DNA of 64,000 bases from a virus: positions 1 through 64,000 of IMG/VR virus record IMGVR_UViG_3300005582_000006. One strand, 5' to 3'. A program made the translations under genes and the position numbers. Shown piece after piece: positions 45,613 to 54,403 of the stretch (position 1 is its first letter; the number at the start of each line of letters is the position of its first letter). The notes under the pieces are model-generated. The model was given only the letters and a program-made list of their open reading frames with translations, did not search any database and was not told the DNA's origin.

Positions 45613-47112
45613 TTAGTTCCTTATAGATTCATAGTGATTGTATTTAGATATTATTTTTTCTACTTCTTTATATATATCTTCTTTAGAAGACATATTGTAA
45701 TTTATTTTTTTCAATAACCTTGAAAACAAAAGAGAAAAATCATCATTAAAACACTTCAATAATTCTTTTAAAAATTCTACATTGTTATCAAAAGATATTT
45801 CTGAAGGTATGCTCATGTACTTTTTTGGTTCATTCCATGTATTAGAGCTTGGTATAGATAAAAAGTGATTTTTTAACTTTTCTGAAACAGCATCATAACT
45901 ATACTTTTCTTTTGCCAAATTTAATGTTTTATTAGACTTAAACTTTCTTACTGACTCTGGCTGTTTAAAATATTTAATACAAATATCTACAAAATTTTGA
46001 TTGTCTGGAAGTGCAAATTTTCTATGTGTTTCAACTTCATAATGCATTCTTTGTACTTTTATTGGAAAACCATCTAGTTTTCTAACTATATCGTACATAG
46101 CACTATAGTCTGTGGCACAAATAGGAACCCCACAAGAAGCTGCTTCTACTAATGGCATCCCAAATCCTTCTGCACAAGAGTATTGAACATATAGATCCAT
46201 TAGATTATACACCATTGCCATAGAGTCTCTTTTTGCACCAGAACTTGTGTTTGGAAACAAAGAAGATATTTTTTTACAATAATTGCATTCTATAATTGCA
46301 CCATTAAAATTTGATATAGATATGTTAAAACAACCTCTACAACTGTAGGTAAAAAACAGTTTTTTTGATATTTTTGGTCTTTCAGCTATTAACTTTGGTA
46401 TATCCCAACCAACATCTGGATAAGTAGTGTGCATATATAGAATTAATTTTGAAGATATTTCTTTTGGTGCTTGATCCAACAGCATTTCAAATGCATCAAA
46501 AAGATCTGGAATCAACTTTCTTTTTTGATTTCTCATGACAGAACCTATTATTAAGCAATCTGGATCTAAACCATGAGACTTTTTAAATTCTTTTTTGTCT
46601 TTAATCATGGTAAATACTTCATCTGCTGCTGGAGAAGCAGAAGAGATTAAATTTAGATTTGGATAATTTTCCTTAAGTATGTCTAAAGCCCAATCTGAAT
46701 ATGTAAATATAGAGTTCGCTTTAGTTAAAGTGTATATCCACTCTGGATCTAATGGAATAGAATCAATGGTTGGCATATAAGCCCAATGGAAATGTCTCTT
46801 GTAGGGTGAATCGCCAATAAAGTCATCAACCCAAGGATCTCTAAAAGACCACACTACATCTGGTTTGAATTCTAAAAGAACATCTTCAAAAATTGAAGAA
46901 CCAAATCTTCCATTGTTTTTATTTTCATCTGGATAGTATATTTTCCAAGGTGGTTTTGAAACTGATGAATGATCTTTGCCAAAGCATCCTATTTCTGCCA
47001 ATTCAAATTCTCCTGTTTGATAAAGCCTGTTCATAATCTGACAACCATAGTTGGCATATCCAGAGTTTATAAAAGTTGCTTCACCGCACAGGAGTATTCG
47101 TTTTTTTGACAT
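45613..47112 (-). CDS. Family 4 glycosyltransferase with inserted zinc-ribbon
   Basis: This encodes 499 residues starting behind ATAGGAATT. The GT4 core is clear: RILLCGEATFINSGYANYG, a domain linker with IIGSVMRNQKRKL, and QYSCAEGFGMPLVEAASCGV near the donor site. Inside the donor half residues about 255-281 form an insertion with CRGC (258, 261) and CNYC (276, 279), a four-Cys zinc-ribbon not usual in GT4 enzymes. An extra C-terminal helical region of about 110 residues follows. It is the first gene of the sugar island, just after SSB. Confidence 0.8.
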   Translation of the reverse strand: MSKKRILLCGEATFINSGYANYGCQIMNRLYQTGEFELAEIGCFGKDHSSVSKPPWKIYYPDENKNNGRFGSSIFEDVLLEFKPDVVWSFRDPWVDDFIGDSPYKRHFHWAYMPTIDSIPLDPEWIYTLTKANSIFTYSDWALDILKENYPNLNLISSASPAADEVFTMIKDKKEFKKSHGLDPDCLIIGSVMRNQKRKLIPDLFDAFEMLLDQAPKEISSKLILYMHTTYPDVGWDIPKLIAERPKISKKLFFTYSCRGCFNISISNFNGAIIECNYCKKISSLFPNTSSGAKRDSMAMVYNLMDLYVQYSCAEGFGMPLVEAASCGVPICATDYSAMYDIVRKLDGFPIKVQRMHYEVETHRKFALPDNQNFVDICIKYFKQPESVRKFKSNKTLNLAKEKYSYDAVSEKLKNHFLSIPSSNTWNEPKKYMSIPSEISFDNNVEFLKELLKCFNDDFSLLFSRLLKKINYNMSSKEDIYKEVEKIISKYNHYESIRN

Positions 47113-47120
47113 TTTAATTC

Positions 47121-47507
47121 CTATAGTATTTGATTGCCAAAATCTTCTTCTTCTGCAAATACTTCTGAATGTTGTTCTTCTTCATCGTTTGCTTTCTGAT
47201 CTACATACCAAAATTTTTGGACTATAAATTTAATTTTATGTCTGTTTTTACCATTTTCTTTATCTACCCAACTTTCTGTTTTAGCAGAAGTATGCACTAA
47301 AATTCTAGAACCTTTTTTAAAATACTTCCCAATCAAATCAGCAGTTTTTTCCCAAGCAACACAATCAATAAAAGTCATTTCTGGTTTTTCTTGATTCTTA
47401 GATGGATTTCTAACCGAAATACAAAAGTTAACAACGGATTTACCATTGTTTAATTTTATAAGTTCTGGTTCTCTAGTCAGCTTACCAAGAAAGGAACAAA
47501 TATTCAT
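47121..47507 (-). CDS. ssb: Single-stranded DNA-binding protein
   Basis: This encodes 128 residues starting behind TTAGGAGATAG. It has the bacterial-type SSB OB-fold: NICSFLGKLTREPEL, VVNFCISVRN, FIDCVAWEKTADLIGKYFKKG, then an acidic tail (EEEDFGNQIL) like the protein-interaction tip of SSB. Bacterial SSB usually ends DIPF, so this phage version has a variant tip. It coats ssDNA at the fork and lies directly downstream of the polymerase genes. Confidence 0.9.
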   Translation of the reverse strand: MNICSFLGKLTREPELIKLNNGKSVVNFCISVRNPSKNQEKPEMTFIDCVAWEKTADLIGKYFKKGSRILVHTSAKTESWVDKENGKNRHKIKFIVQKFWYVDQKANDEEEQHSEVFAEEEDFGNQIL

Positions 47508-47515
47508 TCTATCTC

Positions 47516-49141
47516 CTAAATTTGAACAACAGTTTTAACTAAAAGAGAGTCACTTTTTTTGTCTCGTTCACCTTGAATCAAGACTGTATTACCCTCTTTT
47601 AACAAAGAAGCAAAATCTTTGTACGAGTTTGGAAAACAAATGACATCATCTATTTTTCCAGTAGCATCAGATATTGATAAAAATGCCATTCTAGATCCTG
47701 GTGTTTTTCCAGCCTTTGTAAGCACTTCTTTAGACCTTCTTACTTCAACACCAAAGACCATATAGCCATTCTTTCCATCTAAGTATTCTTTGCATGTAGT
47801 GTTAGAACTACTTGTATCGCAAGAGTCTGTAGCATTATATGTTAAAGAAATTCCCAAAGAATCCTTTTCAATCCAACACACCCAACTTGGAATATCTATC
47901 AAAGGAGAAGGGGGATTTTTAATCATAGAGGCTATACTTTTTAAAACCTCAACTCTTTTGACTGAGGAACAACAACCGCCTTCTTTTTTTGTCTTTGCTG
48001 AGTTTAAAATCATATCTGGTATATTGGTGATTTCAACATTAGCTTTTATCCATTCCTTTTCTTTGTCTGTTAATTCAGACCAAGCATTAAATTCAGCAAG
48101 CAGAACCTTTCTTTTGCTGCCAAATTTTCTTAGGGCGTTAACAGCAATTAGTTTTTCAATACTTGATTTTGGCATTTCATCAGAACATTTAACCACAAAT
48201 TCTTCCCAAGAATCTATACTTTTGCCGTAATTATTTATGGCTAATTTAATTTTTTCAAATTGTGATTGTCCAATTCCTTTTACATCAGTAATACCAAACC
48301 AAATTGATATTCCATCAGTATAAAAATTACTGTTTAACATCATTAAATCTGGAGATTGAACAGTTATATTAAATTTTTTTGCATCTTCAATTAAGTCAGA
48401 TATTTCAAGCTGACTATCTGCTTTGTCTTTTGCAAAATAAAGCCAGCTAGTAAAGAATTGAACTGGAAAATGGCTCTTTAAATATGCCGTATCATATCCA
48501 ATTAGACCATAACAACAACTGTGACTGCGATTAAACGAGTATTTTTGACTCTGTTCAATCCATCCAAATATTTCTTCAGCTTGATCTTCTGAGACTACTT
48601 CTATCTTTTTAGCACCCTCAATAAACATCGTCTTACATTTTGCCATTTCGCTAGATGATTTCTTTCCCATTGCCTTACGAAGCATGTCTGCTTCTTGCAA
48701 AGTAAATCCAGCGATAACTCTAGAAAGTTCCATTGCCTGTTCTTGAAAAACAAGTGATCCATAAGTTGATTTGAGTGCTTCATCAACAATAGGATGATAG
48801 GATGAAACCTGTTCTTCTCCATTTACAATACGGCAATAATGTGCAGTCATACTAACGCCCTTATCATCCACAGAACGCAAAGCTCCTGGCCTAATAAGAG
48901 CACCTAAAGCAGTTAAATGATCAACAGTTTTTGGCCTTAGTTTCTTAGACCATTGTTTTCCAAGATCTGATTCTAACTGAAAAATTCCTTTTGTATCGCC
49001 CCTAGAGAATATATCCCAAGCAATATCGCAAGAAGGAAGATTGGTTGGATCTACTTCCATTAGAGGCAAAGAATCTTTGGTTAAAGGATCTCCAATTATT
49101 GGAAAACTACAACCACATGAAAATTTGTATGTTTTTGTCAT
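47516..49141 (-). CDS. dnaE: DNA polymerase III alpha, C-terminal half (fingers, HhH, OB)
   Basis: This encodes 541 residues. After a 35-residue N-terminal element with CGC (YKFSCGCSFPI), the sequence resumes the PolIII alpha fold just beyond the catalytic palm: GDTKGIFQLES, then HLTALGALIRPGAL and YGSLVFQEQAMELSR...ADMLRKAMGKK (fingers), a helix-hairpin-helix (VKGIGQSQFEKI) and a C-terminal OB domain (RMAFLSISDATGKIDDVICFP). The catalytic Asp residues are absent here because they lie in the separate gene at 50048. Both halves must assemble to polymerise DNA. The start is weakly supported (AAGAAAT), 4 bases after the exonuclease gene. Confidence 0.85.
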   Translation of the reverse strand: MTKTYKFSCGCSFPIIGDPLTKDSLPLMEVDPTNLPSCDIAWDIFSRGDTKGIFQLESDLGKQWSKKLRPKTVDHLTALGALIRPGALRSVDDKGVSMTAHYCRIVNGEEQVSSYHPIVDEALKSTYGSLVFQEQAMELSRVIAGFTLQEADMLRKAMGKKSSSEMAKCKTMFIEGAKKIEVVSEDQAEEIFGWIEQSQKYSFNRSHSCCYGLIGYDTAYLKSHFPVQFFTSWLYFAKDKADSQLEISDLIEDAKKFNITVQSPDLMMLNSNFYTDGISIWFGITDVKGIGQSQFEKIKLAINNYGKSIDSWEEFVVKCSDEMPKSSIEKLIAVNALRKFGSKRKVLLAEFNAWSELTDKEKEWIKANVEITNIPDMILNSAKTKKEGGCCSSVKRVEVLKSIASMIKNPPSPLIDIPSWVCWIEKDSLGISLTYNATDSCDTSSSNTTCKEYLDGKNGYMVFGVEVRRSKEVLTKAGKTPGSRMAFLSISDATGKIDDVICFPNSYKDFASLLKEGNTVLIQGERDKKSDSLLVKTVVQI

Positions 49142-49145
49142 ATTA

Positions 49146-49784
49146 TTATTTCTTAAATGAGTCTTTAAATTTAACTTTTGGGTATATTGATCTATGCAAT
49201 TTTAAGAAGTATGTGATCAAGTCTGCTGTTTGCTCAACATCAACTAGTGCATCATGAGCATTAGCCTTTGACATTCCAAAATGATCTCTAATAGTATCCA
49301 TTTTCATATTAGGCATATCATCTGAATTTTCAAACCAAAGCAACATCATTTCATCTAGATCAAACATGCTTCTTTTATTAAAGAAAGATTGCGTGGCATT
49401 TGGCTGAACATATCCTAATTCAACACAAACCCTTTGAAAAATTGGCATATCAAAAAATCTAATGTTTTTTCCTGCTGGAACAGGGGCTAATATATTGCTT
49501 TTGCCAACTGCAAAAGTAGATATAAAATCAATAAATCTACTCCAAACAACATCAAGATTAGGTGCAAGCTGAAGCTCTTCTCTTGTCTTTTTGTTTACTG
49601 CTAGTGCTGCTTCTTGTAAATTTCCAAAGTCTCTAGGCTTTACAAGACTGTTAAAAACTGCACCTTCTATTGGTTGAAGAGTTTTTCTATTTATTGCCTT
49701 TGCAGCAATTTGAATAACTTCACAAGTATTTGTATCTAAAGATCCTGTTTCAAAATCAAAAACAATAATCGTATTACTCTTCAT
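49146..49784 (-). CDS. DEDDh 3'-5' exonuclease (proofreading, epsilon-like)
   Basis: This encodes 212 residues. The DEDDh residues are visible: VFDFETGS (Asp10, Glu12), FFDMPIFQR (Asp112), and NAHDALVDVEQT (His177, Asp182). This is the fold of the PolIII epsilon subunit and of phage proofreading exonucleases. It sits between the two halves of the polymerase and overlaps the upstream small gene by 11 bases, so it likely supplies proofreading to the split enzyme. The ribosome-binding site (AAAGGAGAAG) is inside the upstream gene. Confidence 0.9.
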   Translation of the reverse strand: MKSNTIIVFDFETGSLDTNTCEVIQIAAKAINRKTLQPIEGAVFNSLVKPRDFGNLQEAALAVNKKTREELQLAPNLDVVWSRFIDFISTFAVGKSNILAPVPAGKNIRFFDMPIFQRVCVELGYVQPNATQSFFNKRSMFDLDEMMLLWFENSDDMPNMKMDTIRDHFGMSKANAHDALVDVEQTADLITYFLKLHRSIYPKVKFKDSFKK

Positions 49785-50055
49785 CGTCTTCTTCTCCTTT
49801 AATAGTTAGTTCTATTGATCCATCATCATTTTGCTGTATTTTAAGTTCGACTTCCGCATCTTCTGCTGAATCTAAAAAATCCTTATCTATAAGTAACATA
49901 CCTCCATTTTGAATTGTTATTGCCTTTAATAGTTTATTAGCCTGTTTAACAAGATCTTTCTTTAACGAAGAGCAATCAGACAAGGCATCTAGCAACGCTG
50001 TTTGCTGCACTACCAGTTTGCTTATTATAGATATTTCAAGAGAATTATCATTCAT
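49774..50055 (-). CDS. Small acidic hypothetical protein
   Basis: This encodes 93 residues, starting in the last codons of the polymerase N-terminal gene (8-base overlap) and ending 11 bases inside the exonuclease gene. Residues 1-45 are helical, and 55-93 look like a short beta hairpin with an acidic tail ending EEDDEE. No motif is recognised. Its position suggests a polymerase-associated accessory factor, an inference from gene order alone. Confidence 0.6.
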   Translation of the reverse strand: MNDNSLEISIISKLVVQQTALLDALSDCSSLKKDLVKQANKLLKAITIQNGGMLLIDKDFLDSAEDAEVELKIQQNDDGSIELTIKGEEDDEE

Positions 50056-51964
50056 TTGCTTTCCCCTTTAAAATATTTATACAACCCATTATTTTGTCTA
50101 AAACTGCAACTCCAAGTATATCAAACTTAACCATTCCGATTGATTCTAAGTCTGACATTTCCATGCCAGCTATCATTTGTTTTGTCTTTTTGTCAAATGT
50201 CATTGGACAAACTTCTGATAATGGAATGTTGCTAATAACTATACCAGCAGCATGTTTACCCTGACTTCTTTTTGTTCCTTCTAATCTGATTGCTTGTGCA
50301 AATTCCTTCGCTAATCTTCCAGAGTAAGTACCATCCTTTTCAATCTTACAATACTCAGATAATCTATCAGGAATATTCTCTAACGCCCACCTTATTATTG
50401 AAGAATCTCCATCTTCATCTTTCATGTCTTGTAACTGTTCAGATATCTCTGATTCGTCTGGAATGTACTTTGTTACATTGTTGCTTTCTTCAAAGGAAAA
50501 CCCATGAACCCTAAGAACATCTTTTAATGATCCACGCCCCTGCATACGACTAAATGTTATCATTTGACAAACATTGCTGCTACCATACTTTTGCTTTATA
50601 TATTCTATTACCTTATCACGCTTTGTAATTGGAAAGTCACAGTCAATATCTGGTAAACTTATACGACCAGCAGAGTTTCTTCCTGCATTATAAAATCTTT
50701 CAAATATAAGAGAATGTTTGATAGGGTCTACTTCTGTTATACCCAAGAGGTAAGATATCATGCAACCAGCACCAGAACCTCTACCTCTACCCATAATCCA
50801 ACCCTTAGACTTTGCCCAATTGCAATAGTCTTGCACAATTAAAAAATATCCAGCCAAACCAGAAGTATCTATAACTTCAAGTTCGTGTTTTATTCTCTCT
50901 GTATATACCTTATATTCATCTGTTTTTGGCTTTATCGCAGAGAAACGCCTATTCCATCCATCTCTGCATAACTTCCTCAAATAAAGGATCTGAGAAAGCC
51001 CATCTGGACAAGCAAAGTTTGGTATGGATGGTTGGTTTATAAGCGAATAGTTTTCACATAAACTGTCAATTAAGCAACAATTGTCTATTTCATCTTGTTC
51101 ATGAAAGCTAGATATTTCTTCAATTGTTGGAAGATAGTATTTGTTTGACTTAAAAAATACAGAAAGACCAAATTCTTCGTTATTTTCTAATTTGCTATTT
51201 ACATTCTTTAGAGTTGTTTCCATTGAAGAACATAGTAAAACCCTTTGGTCAGGAGCATCTTCTGGCATAACATAATGAACATCTGGAGTTGCTATTTTTT
51301 TAATGCCAGTTTTTGCACAAAGTTCTCTCAGGCATTCAGCAATAACCTTTGATGCAACTAAGTTAGAGCTATCAAACAATTGTATTTCTACAAAAAAATT
51401 ATCTGCCCCAAATATATCAATGTATTTTGCACAAATATTTTCAGCTTCATCTAGCCAGTTGGGTTTAAGCATTTCCTTTATTTCATCATAATCAGTTCTT
51501 TTGTAAGCCTCTTTATAATCTGCAAATAAAGAATTAGCCAAATCTGTTCCTGGATGACCAGAAAATGCAATTAAATCGCTGCACAGTCCTTTAAAGTCAT
51601 TTAAGTTTAATCTTGGTTTGTAATAAAAATAATCTAACGAGTTGGCTAAAGAAGATAAATTAATTAAGTTTTTCCAGCCATTTAAATTTTTAGCAATGAC
51701 ACACAGGTGAGTTAAGCTTGAGTTTTCTTTATTGTGTTCTGTTGCTGAATTTGTACAAATATAAAACTCACAACCAATAATTGGTTTTATACCTTGTGAA
51801 ATACAAGCTTTAGAAAAAGAAATAGCACCAGATATAGTTCCATGATCAGTTATAGCACATGAAGTATATCCAAGTTCTTTGCATCTTTTTGCTAAAAGAT
51901 CTGGCTTACTTAATCCATCTAATAGGCTATAATGGGTATGACAATGCAATGGTATCCAATTCAT
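50048..51964 (-). CDS. dnaE: DNA polymerase III alpha, N-terminal half (PHP and palm)
   Basis: This encodes 638 residues from the ATG at 51964, which has AAGGA; a TTG two codons earlier is also open. Residues 1-230 form the PHP domain (HCHTHYSLLDG, AITDHGTISG). Residues about 330-620 form the palm: MGRGRGSGAG, then PDIDCDF (about 438-444) and, near residue 615, MVKFDILG, which together supply the three catalytic Asp of the C-family active site. The protein stops 22 residues after that last Asp, whereas a normal alpha subunit continues into the fingers. The missing part is the separate gene at 47516. Confidence 0.9.
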   Translation of the reverse strand: MNWIPLHCHTHYSLLDGLSKPDLLAKRCKELGYTSCAITDHGTISGAISFSKACISQGIKPIIGCEFYICTNSATEHNKENSSLTHLCVIAKNLNGWKNLINLSSLANSLDYFYYKPRLNLNDFKGLCSDLIAFSGHPGTDLANSLFADYKEAYKRTDYDEIKEMLKPNWLDEAENICAKYIDIFGADNFFVEIQLFDSSNLVASKVIAECLRELCAKTGIKKIATPDVHYVMPEDAPDQRVLLCSSMETTLKNVNSKLENNEEFGLSVFFKSNKYYLPTIEEISSFHEQDEIDNCCLIDSLCENYSLINQPSIPNFACPDGLSQILYLRKLCRDGWNRRFSAIKPKTDEYKVYTERIKHELEVIDTSGLAGYFLIVQDYCNWAKSKGWIMGRGRGSGAGCMISYLLGITEVDPIKHSLIFERFYNAGRNSAGRISLPDIDCDFPITKRDKVIEYIKQKYGSSNVCQMITFSRMQGRGSLKDVLRVHGFSFEESNNVTKYIPDESEISEQLQDMKDEDGDSSIIRWALENIPDRLSEYCKIEKDGTYSGRLAKEFAQAIRLEGTKRSQGKHAAGIVISNIPLSEVCPMTFDKKTKQMIAGMEMSDLESIGMVKFDILGVAVLDKIMGCINILKGKANE

Positions 51965-51992
51965 ATTCAATCCTTAAATTTTTTTCAGTTAA

Positions 51993-52760
51993 TTAATTTC
52001 TTAAGTAGTTCCTAATTACATGTACTGACCAATCTTCCCAGTTTATGTCTGATATTACTGTTGTTTTTGTATGTTTAAATTCACCATTTGCAAGAGCTTT
52101 ATCTATTGGCTTAAGAAAAGTTCCATCTTTTAAATGCACATGAAAAACAACGCCAAAATGAACGGCATTTACTGTAGATGAATCATCATTTATAACGCCA
52201 ACCAATCTTACAGAATGAGGGTCTGAAAATTGAACTTCTTCTTCTATCTCTCTTTTGCAAGCATTTCCTATTGTTTCAATGTCATTTCCATCACAAGGAT
52301 TAACATGACCACCAACACCAACAGACCATAGATCATGAAGTCTATTTTCAGATCCGTGTTTTGATCTTTGATAAATAAACAATTGATCATTCTTTGTAAA
52401 AATACAATAAGGGATTACTTGTTTGTAATTCAAGTCATTTTCTGCAATATCTCTGTCTATATAAAATAAATTTTGTGGAACAAGAATTTTGTTTTTAATG
52501 CTAGAAGATTTTTCTCCAGTTAACATTCCTTGAAACGATAAGTCTTCAGTTAATAGTTCTTTTTTAAAGACTAAAACTTTCTCGCCATTGTACTTTGAAA
52601 TATACTCTGGTTCTTTTGAAACAATTAGTTTTACTTCTTCATCATAATTTGGATAGTCTTGATCTGTAGGAGATTCTTCTGGACTAAATGTTGTAGAAGT
52701 TGATGTTTGCATTGATTTTTCAAAAATAGTTTCTATCCACTTTTTACTTTTTGACATCAT
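51993..52760 (-). CDS. Nudix hydrolase-like protein
   Basis: This encodes 255 residues from the ATG at 52760, chosen because AGGGAGAATA precedes it; a longer ORF start at 52841 lacks a site. The Nudix box is ETIGNACKREIEEEVQF with its catalytic REUxEE core intact, although the leading Gly and the Gly after EE are replaced. The box lies about residue 180, preceded by a 100-residue Ser/Thr-rich N-terminal region. Resemblance to the NTP-hydrolysing or isopentenyl-type Nudix proteins suggests a role in nucleotide sanitising, but the substrate is unknown. Confidence 0.75.
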   Translation of the reverse strand: MMSKSKKWIETIFEKSMQTSTSTTFSPEESPTDQDYPNYDEEVKLIVSKEPEYISKYNGEKVLVFKKELLTEDLSFQGMLTGEKSSSIKNKILVPQNLFYIDRDIAENDLNYKQVIPYCIFTKNDQLFIYQRSKHGSENRLHDLWSVGVGGHVNPCDGNDIETIGNACKREIEEEVQFSDPHSVRLVGVINDDSSTVNAVHFGVVFHVHLKDGTFLKPIDKALANGEFKHTKTTVISDINWEDWSVHVIRNYLRN

Positions 52761-53775
52761 TATTCTCCCTATTAGATTGACCACCACCATCGCCATACGA
52801 AACGACTGTTTTTTTATTGGCATATTTAGTATACGCAACATTCATGCCCAATTGTATAAGTTCTTTGTTCATAAAGTCACATATTGATTTTTCTGTGTCT
52901 TCATATTTTTCTTTATGAAACTTACAAAGCTTCTCACATTTCCATCTATCTTTACCATAATCTATAATTCTTGAAGGAAAATGACAAGACTTTATTTTTT
53001 CATATTCATATCTAATCATTTCAATTGTTGTTTTTATATCTTCTTTATGAAAACATAATGTAAAAGGACCACCAGCTTTATTAAAAAAAATAGTAATAAT
53101 TATATTTTCTTCATCTGGATAAAGTTTGTTTAATGCATAATGATAAAGTCTTAATTGAAAGTCTTTATAAAAATCATCGTAGTTTTTTTCCTTTCCAGTT
53201 GCCCAGTTTTTTCTTTCTCCTGTTTTCCAATCTATGTACTCTATTGTTTTTTTGTCTACTCTAGTTATTAAGTCCATTGTTCCTTTAATTCTAAGATTTC
53301 CAGACATAACAGTACCATCATCTAAATAGTATTCGTATTTAGCCCAAGGTTCTTCAATCTCTATATCAAAATACTGCTCTGGTTGCTCAATCTTTCTAGA
53401 TAAAGGTGAAAACATACCATTGTTAAACAATAAGGTATCCCAAGTCCACTTAGAACATTCTTTTAAATCCTTGTCATCCCATTCATGAATGCTTTTATTT
53501 TTGTAATGATTAAAGGCAGACAGTATGGCACTTTCTGGAGAAATATCTATTGTGGAAAAAGTCTCTTTTAATTCACTATCTGTAAATGTAGATGTTTCAT
53601 TTTGTAGGCAAAGCTTTTTATTTGCCAACAATTCTAATGCTTTATGAACAACATTGCCTTTTTCCGCTTTTTTATTGGAATCATCTTGAAAGCCTAAGTT
53701 GTAAGTTAGCCAGTACTTATGTTGACACCATGCGTAAGAACTTACAGAACTAGACCTTAGATAAGTTATGATCAT
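52744..53775 (-). CDS. Cas4-like PD-(D/E)XK nuclease with probable Fe-S cluster
   Basis: This encodes 343 residues. RecB/Cas4-type nuclease motifs appear in order: a lone Cys in SYAWCQHKYWL (residue 17), GNVVHKALE (motif I), GTMDLITRV and YIDWKTGERK (metal-binding Asp and catalytic Lys), QLRLYHYAL (motif with Gln), and a C-terminal Cys group WKCEKLCKFH plus a further Cys. One N-terminal and three C-terminal Cys is the Fe-S cluster layout of Cas4 and AddB. No cas1, cas2 or CRISPR is present, so this is a phage DNA-processing nuclease, probably in recombination. It overlaps its neighbours on both sides. Confidence 0.8.
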   Translation of the reverse strand: MIITYLRSSSVSSYAWCQHKYWLTYNLGFQDDSNKKAEKGNVVHKALELLANKKLCLQNETSTFTDSELKETFSTIDISPESAILSAFNHYKNKSIHEWDDKDLKECSKWTWDTLLFNNGMFSPLSRKIEQPEQYFDIEIEEPWAKYEYYLDDGTVMSGNLRIKGTMDLITRVDKKTIEYIDWKTGERKNWATGKEKNYDDFYKDFQLRLYHYALNKLYPDEENIIITIFFNKAGGPFTLCFHKEDIKTTIEMIRYEYEKIKSCHFPSRIIDYGKDRWKCEKLCKFHKEKYEDTEKSICDFMNKELIQLGMNVAYTKYANKKTVVSYGDGGGQSNRENNDVKK

Positions 53776-54403
53776 TTTTAATCCAATTTATTTGTTTTAG
53801 TTTTCTAATCAATTCAAATTGTTGTTGTTCTTTAGACATATTTTCGTTGTTTAAAATAATGTCAAATTTACTTGTACATTTATCTATTTCATTTTCACTT
53901 ATATGGCTATCATTATCTGTGCTTCTTGTTAACCTAATAACTATTCCACCAGCATCTTTAATGCTATCAATTTCATTTTCAAATCTTGCATCAGTAATAA
54001 AATTTAATGGACAATTTTGTTTGCTTATTGCATTAAAACAAGCGTTGATGTGTATTGATTTATTCATTTTTCTGGCTATTCCAGTTCCAAATTCTTGTAA
54101 GAATTCTCTAGCTGTCATTTGTCCTATAGGTGGATTTAAATGATTATATTTTATTTCACTATAATGAGGTAAGTCTTCCCATAAATAACTTGTAAGTGAG
54201 TTTTTATCTTCTAAAGATCCAAAAACCTGTTTGTGTTTTAATCCAAAAAAGTTAATTGCTACTGACTTCATTGTTTGAGCAAAAGAAAACATGCATGAAT
54301 CACAACCAAAAAGTCTTAAAGAATTAAGAGAAAGAAATCCAGCTAAAGTATCTTTGCCAGAACCTTTTCTTCCAGAAAAACCTATCAATCTTTGAATTGT
54401 CAT
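53750..54403 (-). CDS. Deoxynucleoside monophosphate kinase
   Basis: This encodes 217 residues, with the start overlapping the primase stop (TAATG). The P-loop GRKGSGKDT lies at about residues 11-19, followed by a FSFAQTMKSVAINFFGL helix and TAREFLQEFGTGIARKM, a pattern shared with T4 gp1-type dNMP kinases. NFITDARFENEID contains the conserved DxRF.NE element of this family. It would feed dNTP synthesis for replication. Neighbouring genes are the primase upstream and the Cas4-like nuclease downstream. Confidence 0.85.
   Translation of the reverse strand: MTIQRLIGFSGRKGSGKDTLAGFLSLNSLRLFGCDSCMFSFAQTMKSVAINFFGLKHKQVFGSLEDKNSLTSYLWEDLPHYSEIKYNHLNPPIGQMTAREFLQEFGTGIARKMNKSIHINACFNAISKQNCPLNFITDARFENEIDSIKDAGGIVIRLTRSTDNDSHISENEIDKCTSKFDIILNNENMSKEQQQFELIRKLKQINWIKNDHNLSKV

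Noticed and set aside
47790-48230. A 146-residue plus-strand ORF opposite the polymerase C-half
   Set aside because: It is antisense to the PolIII alpha C-half with no start signal.
49120-50070. A split intein joining the two polymerase halves, as in cyanobacterial DnaE
   Set aside because: Neither the end of the N-half (ending ILKGKANE) nor the start of the C-half shows intein N- or C-blocks such as a Cys-initiated block A or a terminal His-Asn followed by Cys, Ser or Thr.
52744-53775. A CRISPR-associated Cas4 in an adaptation operon
   Set aside because: No cas1, cas2 or repeat-spacer array is present; the neighbours are replication genes.
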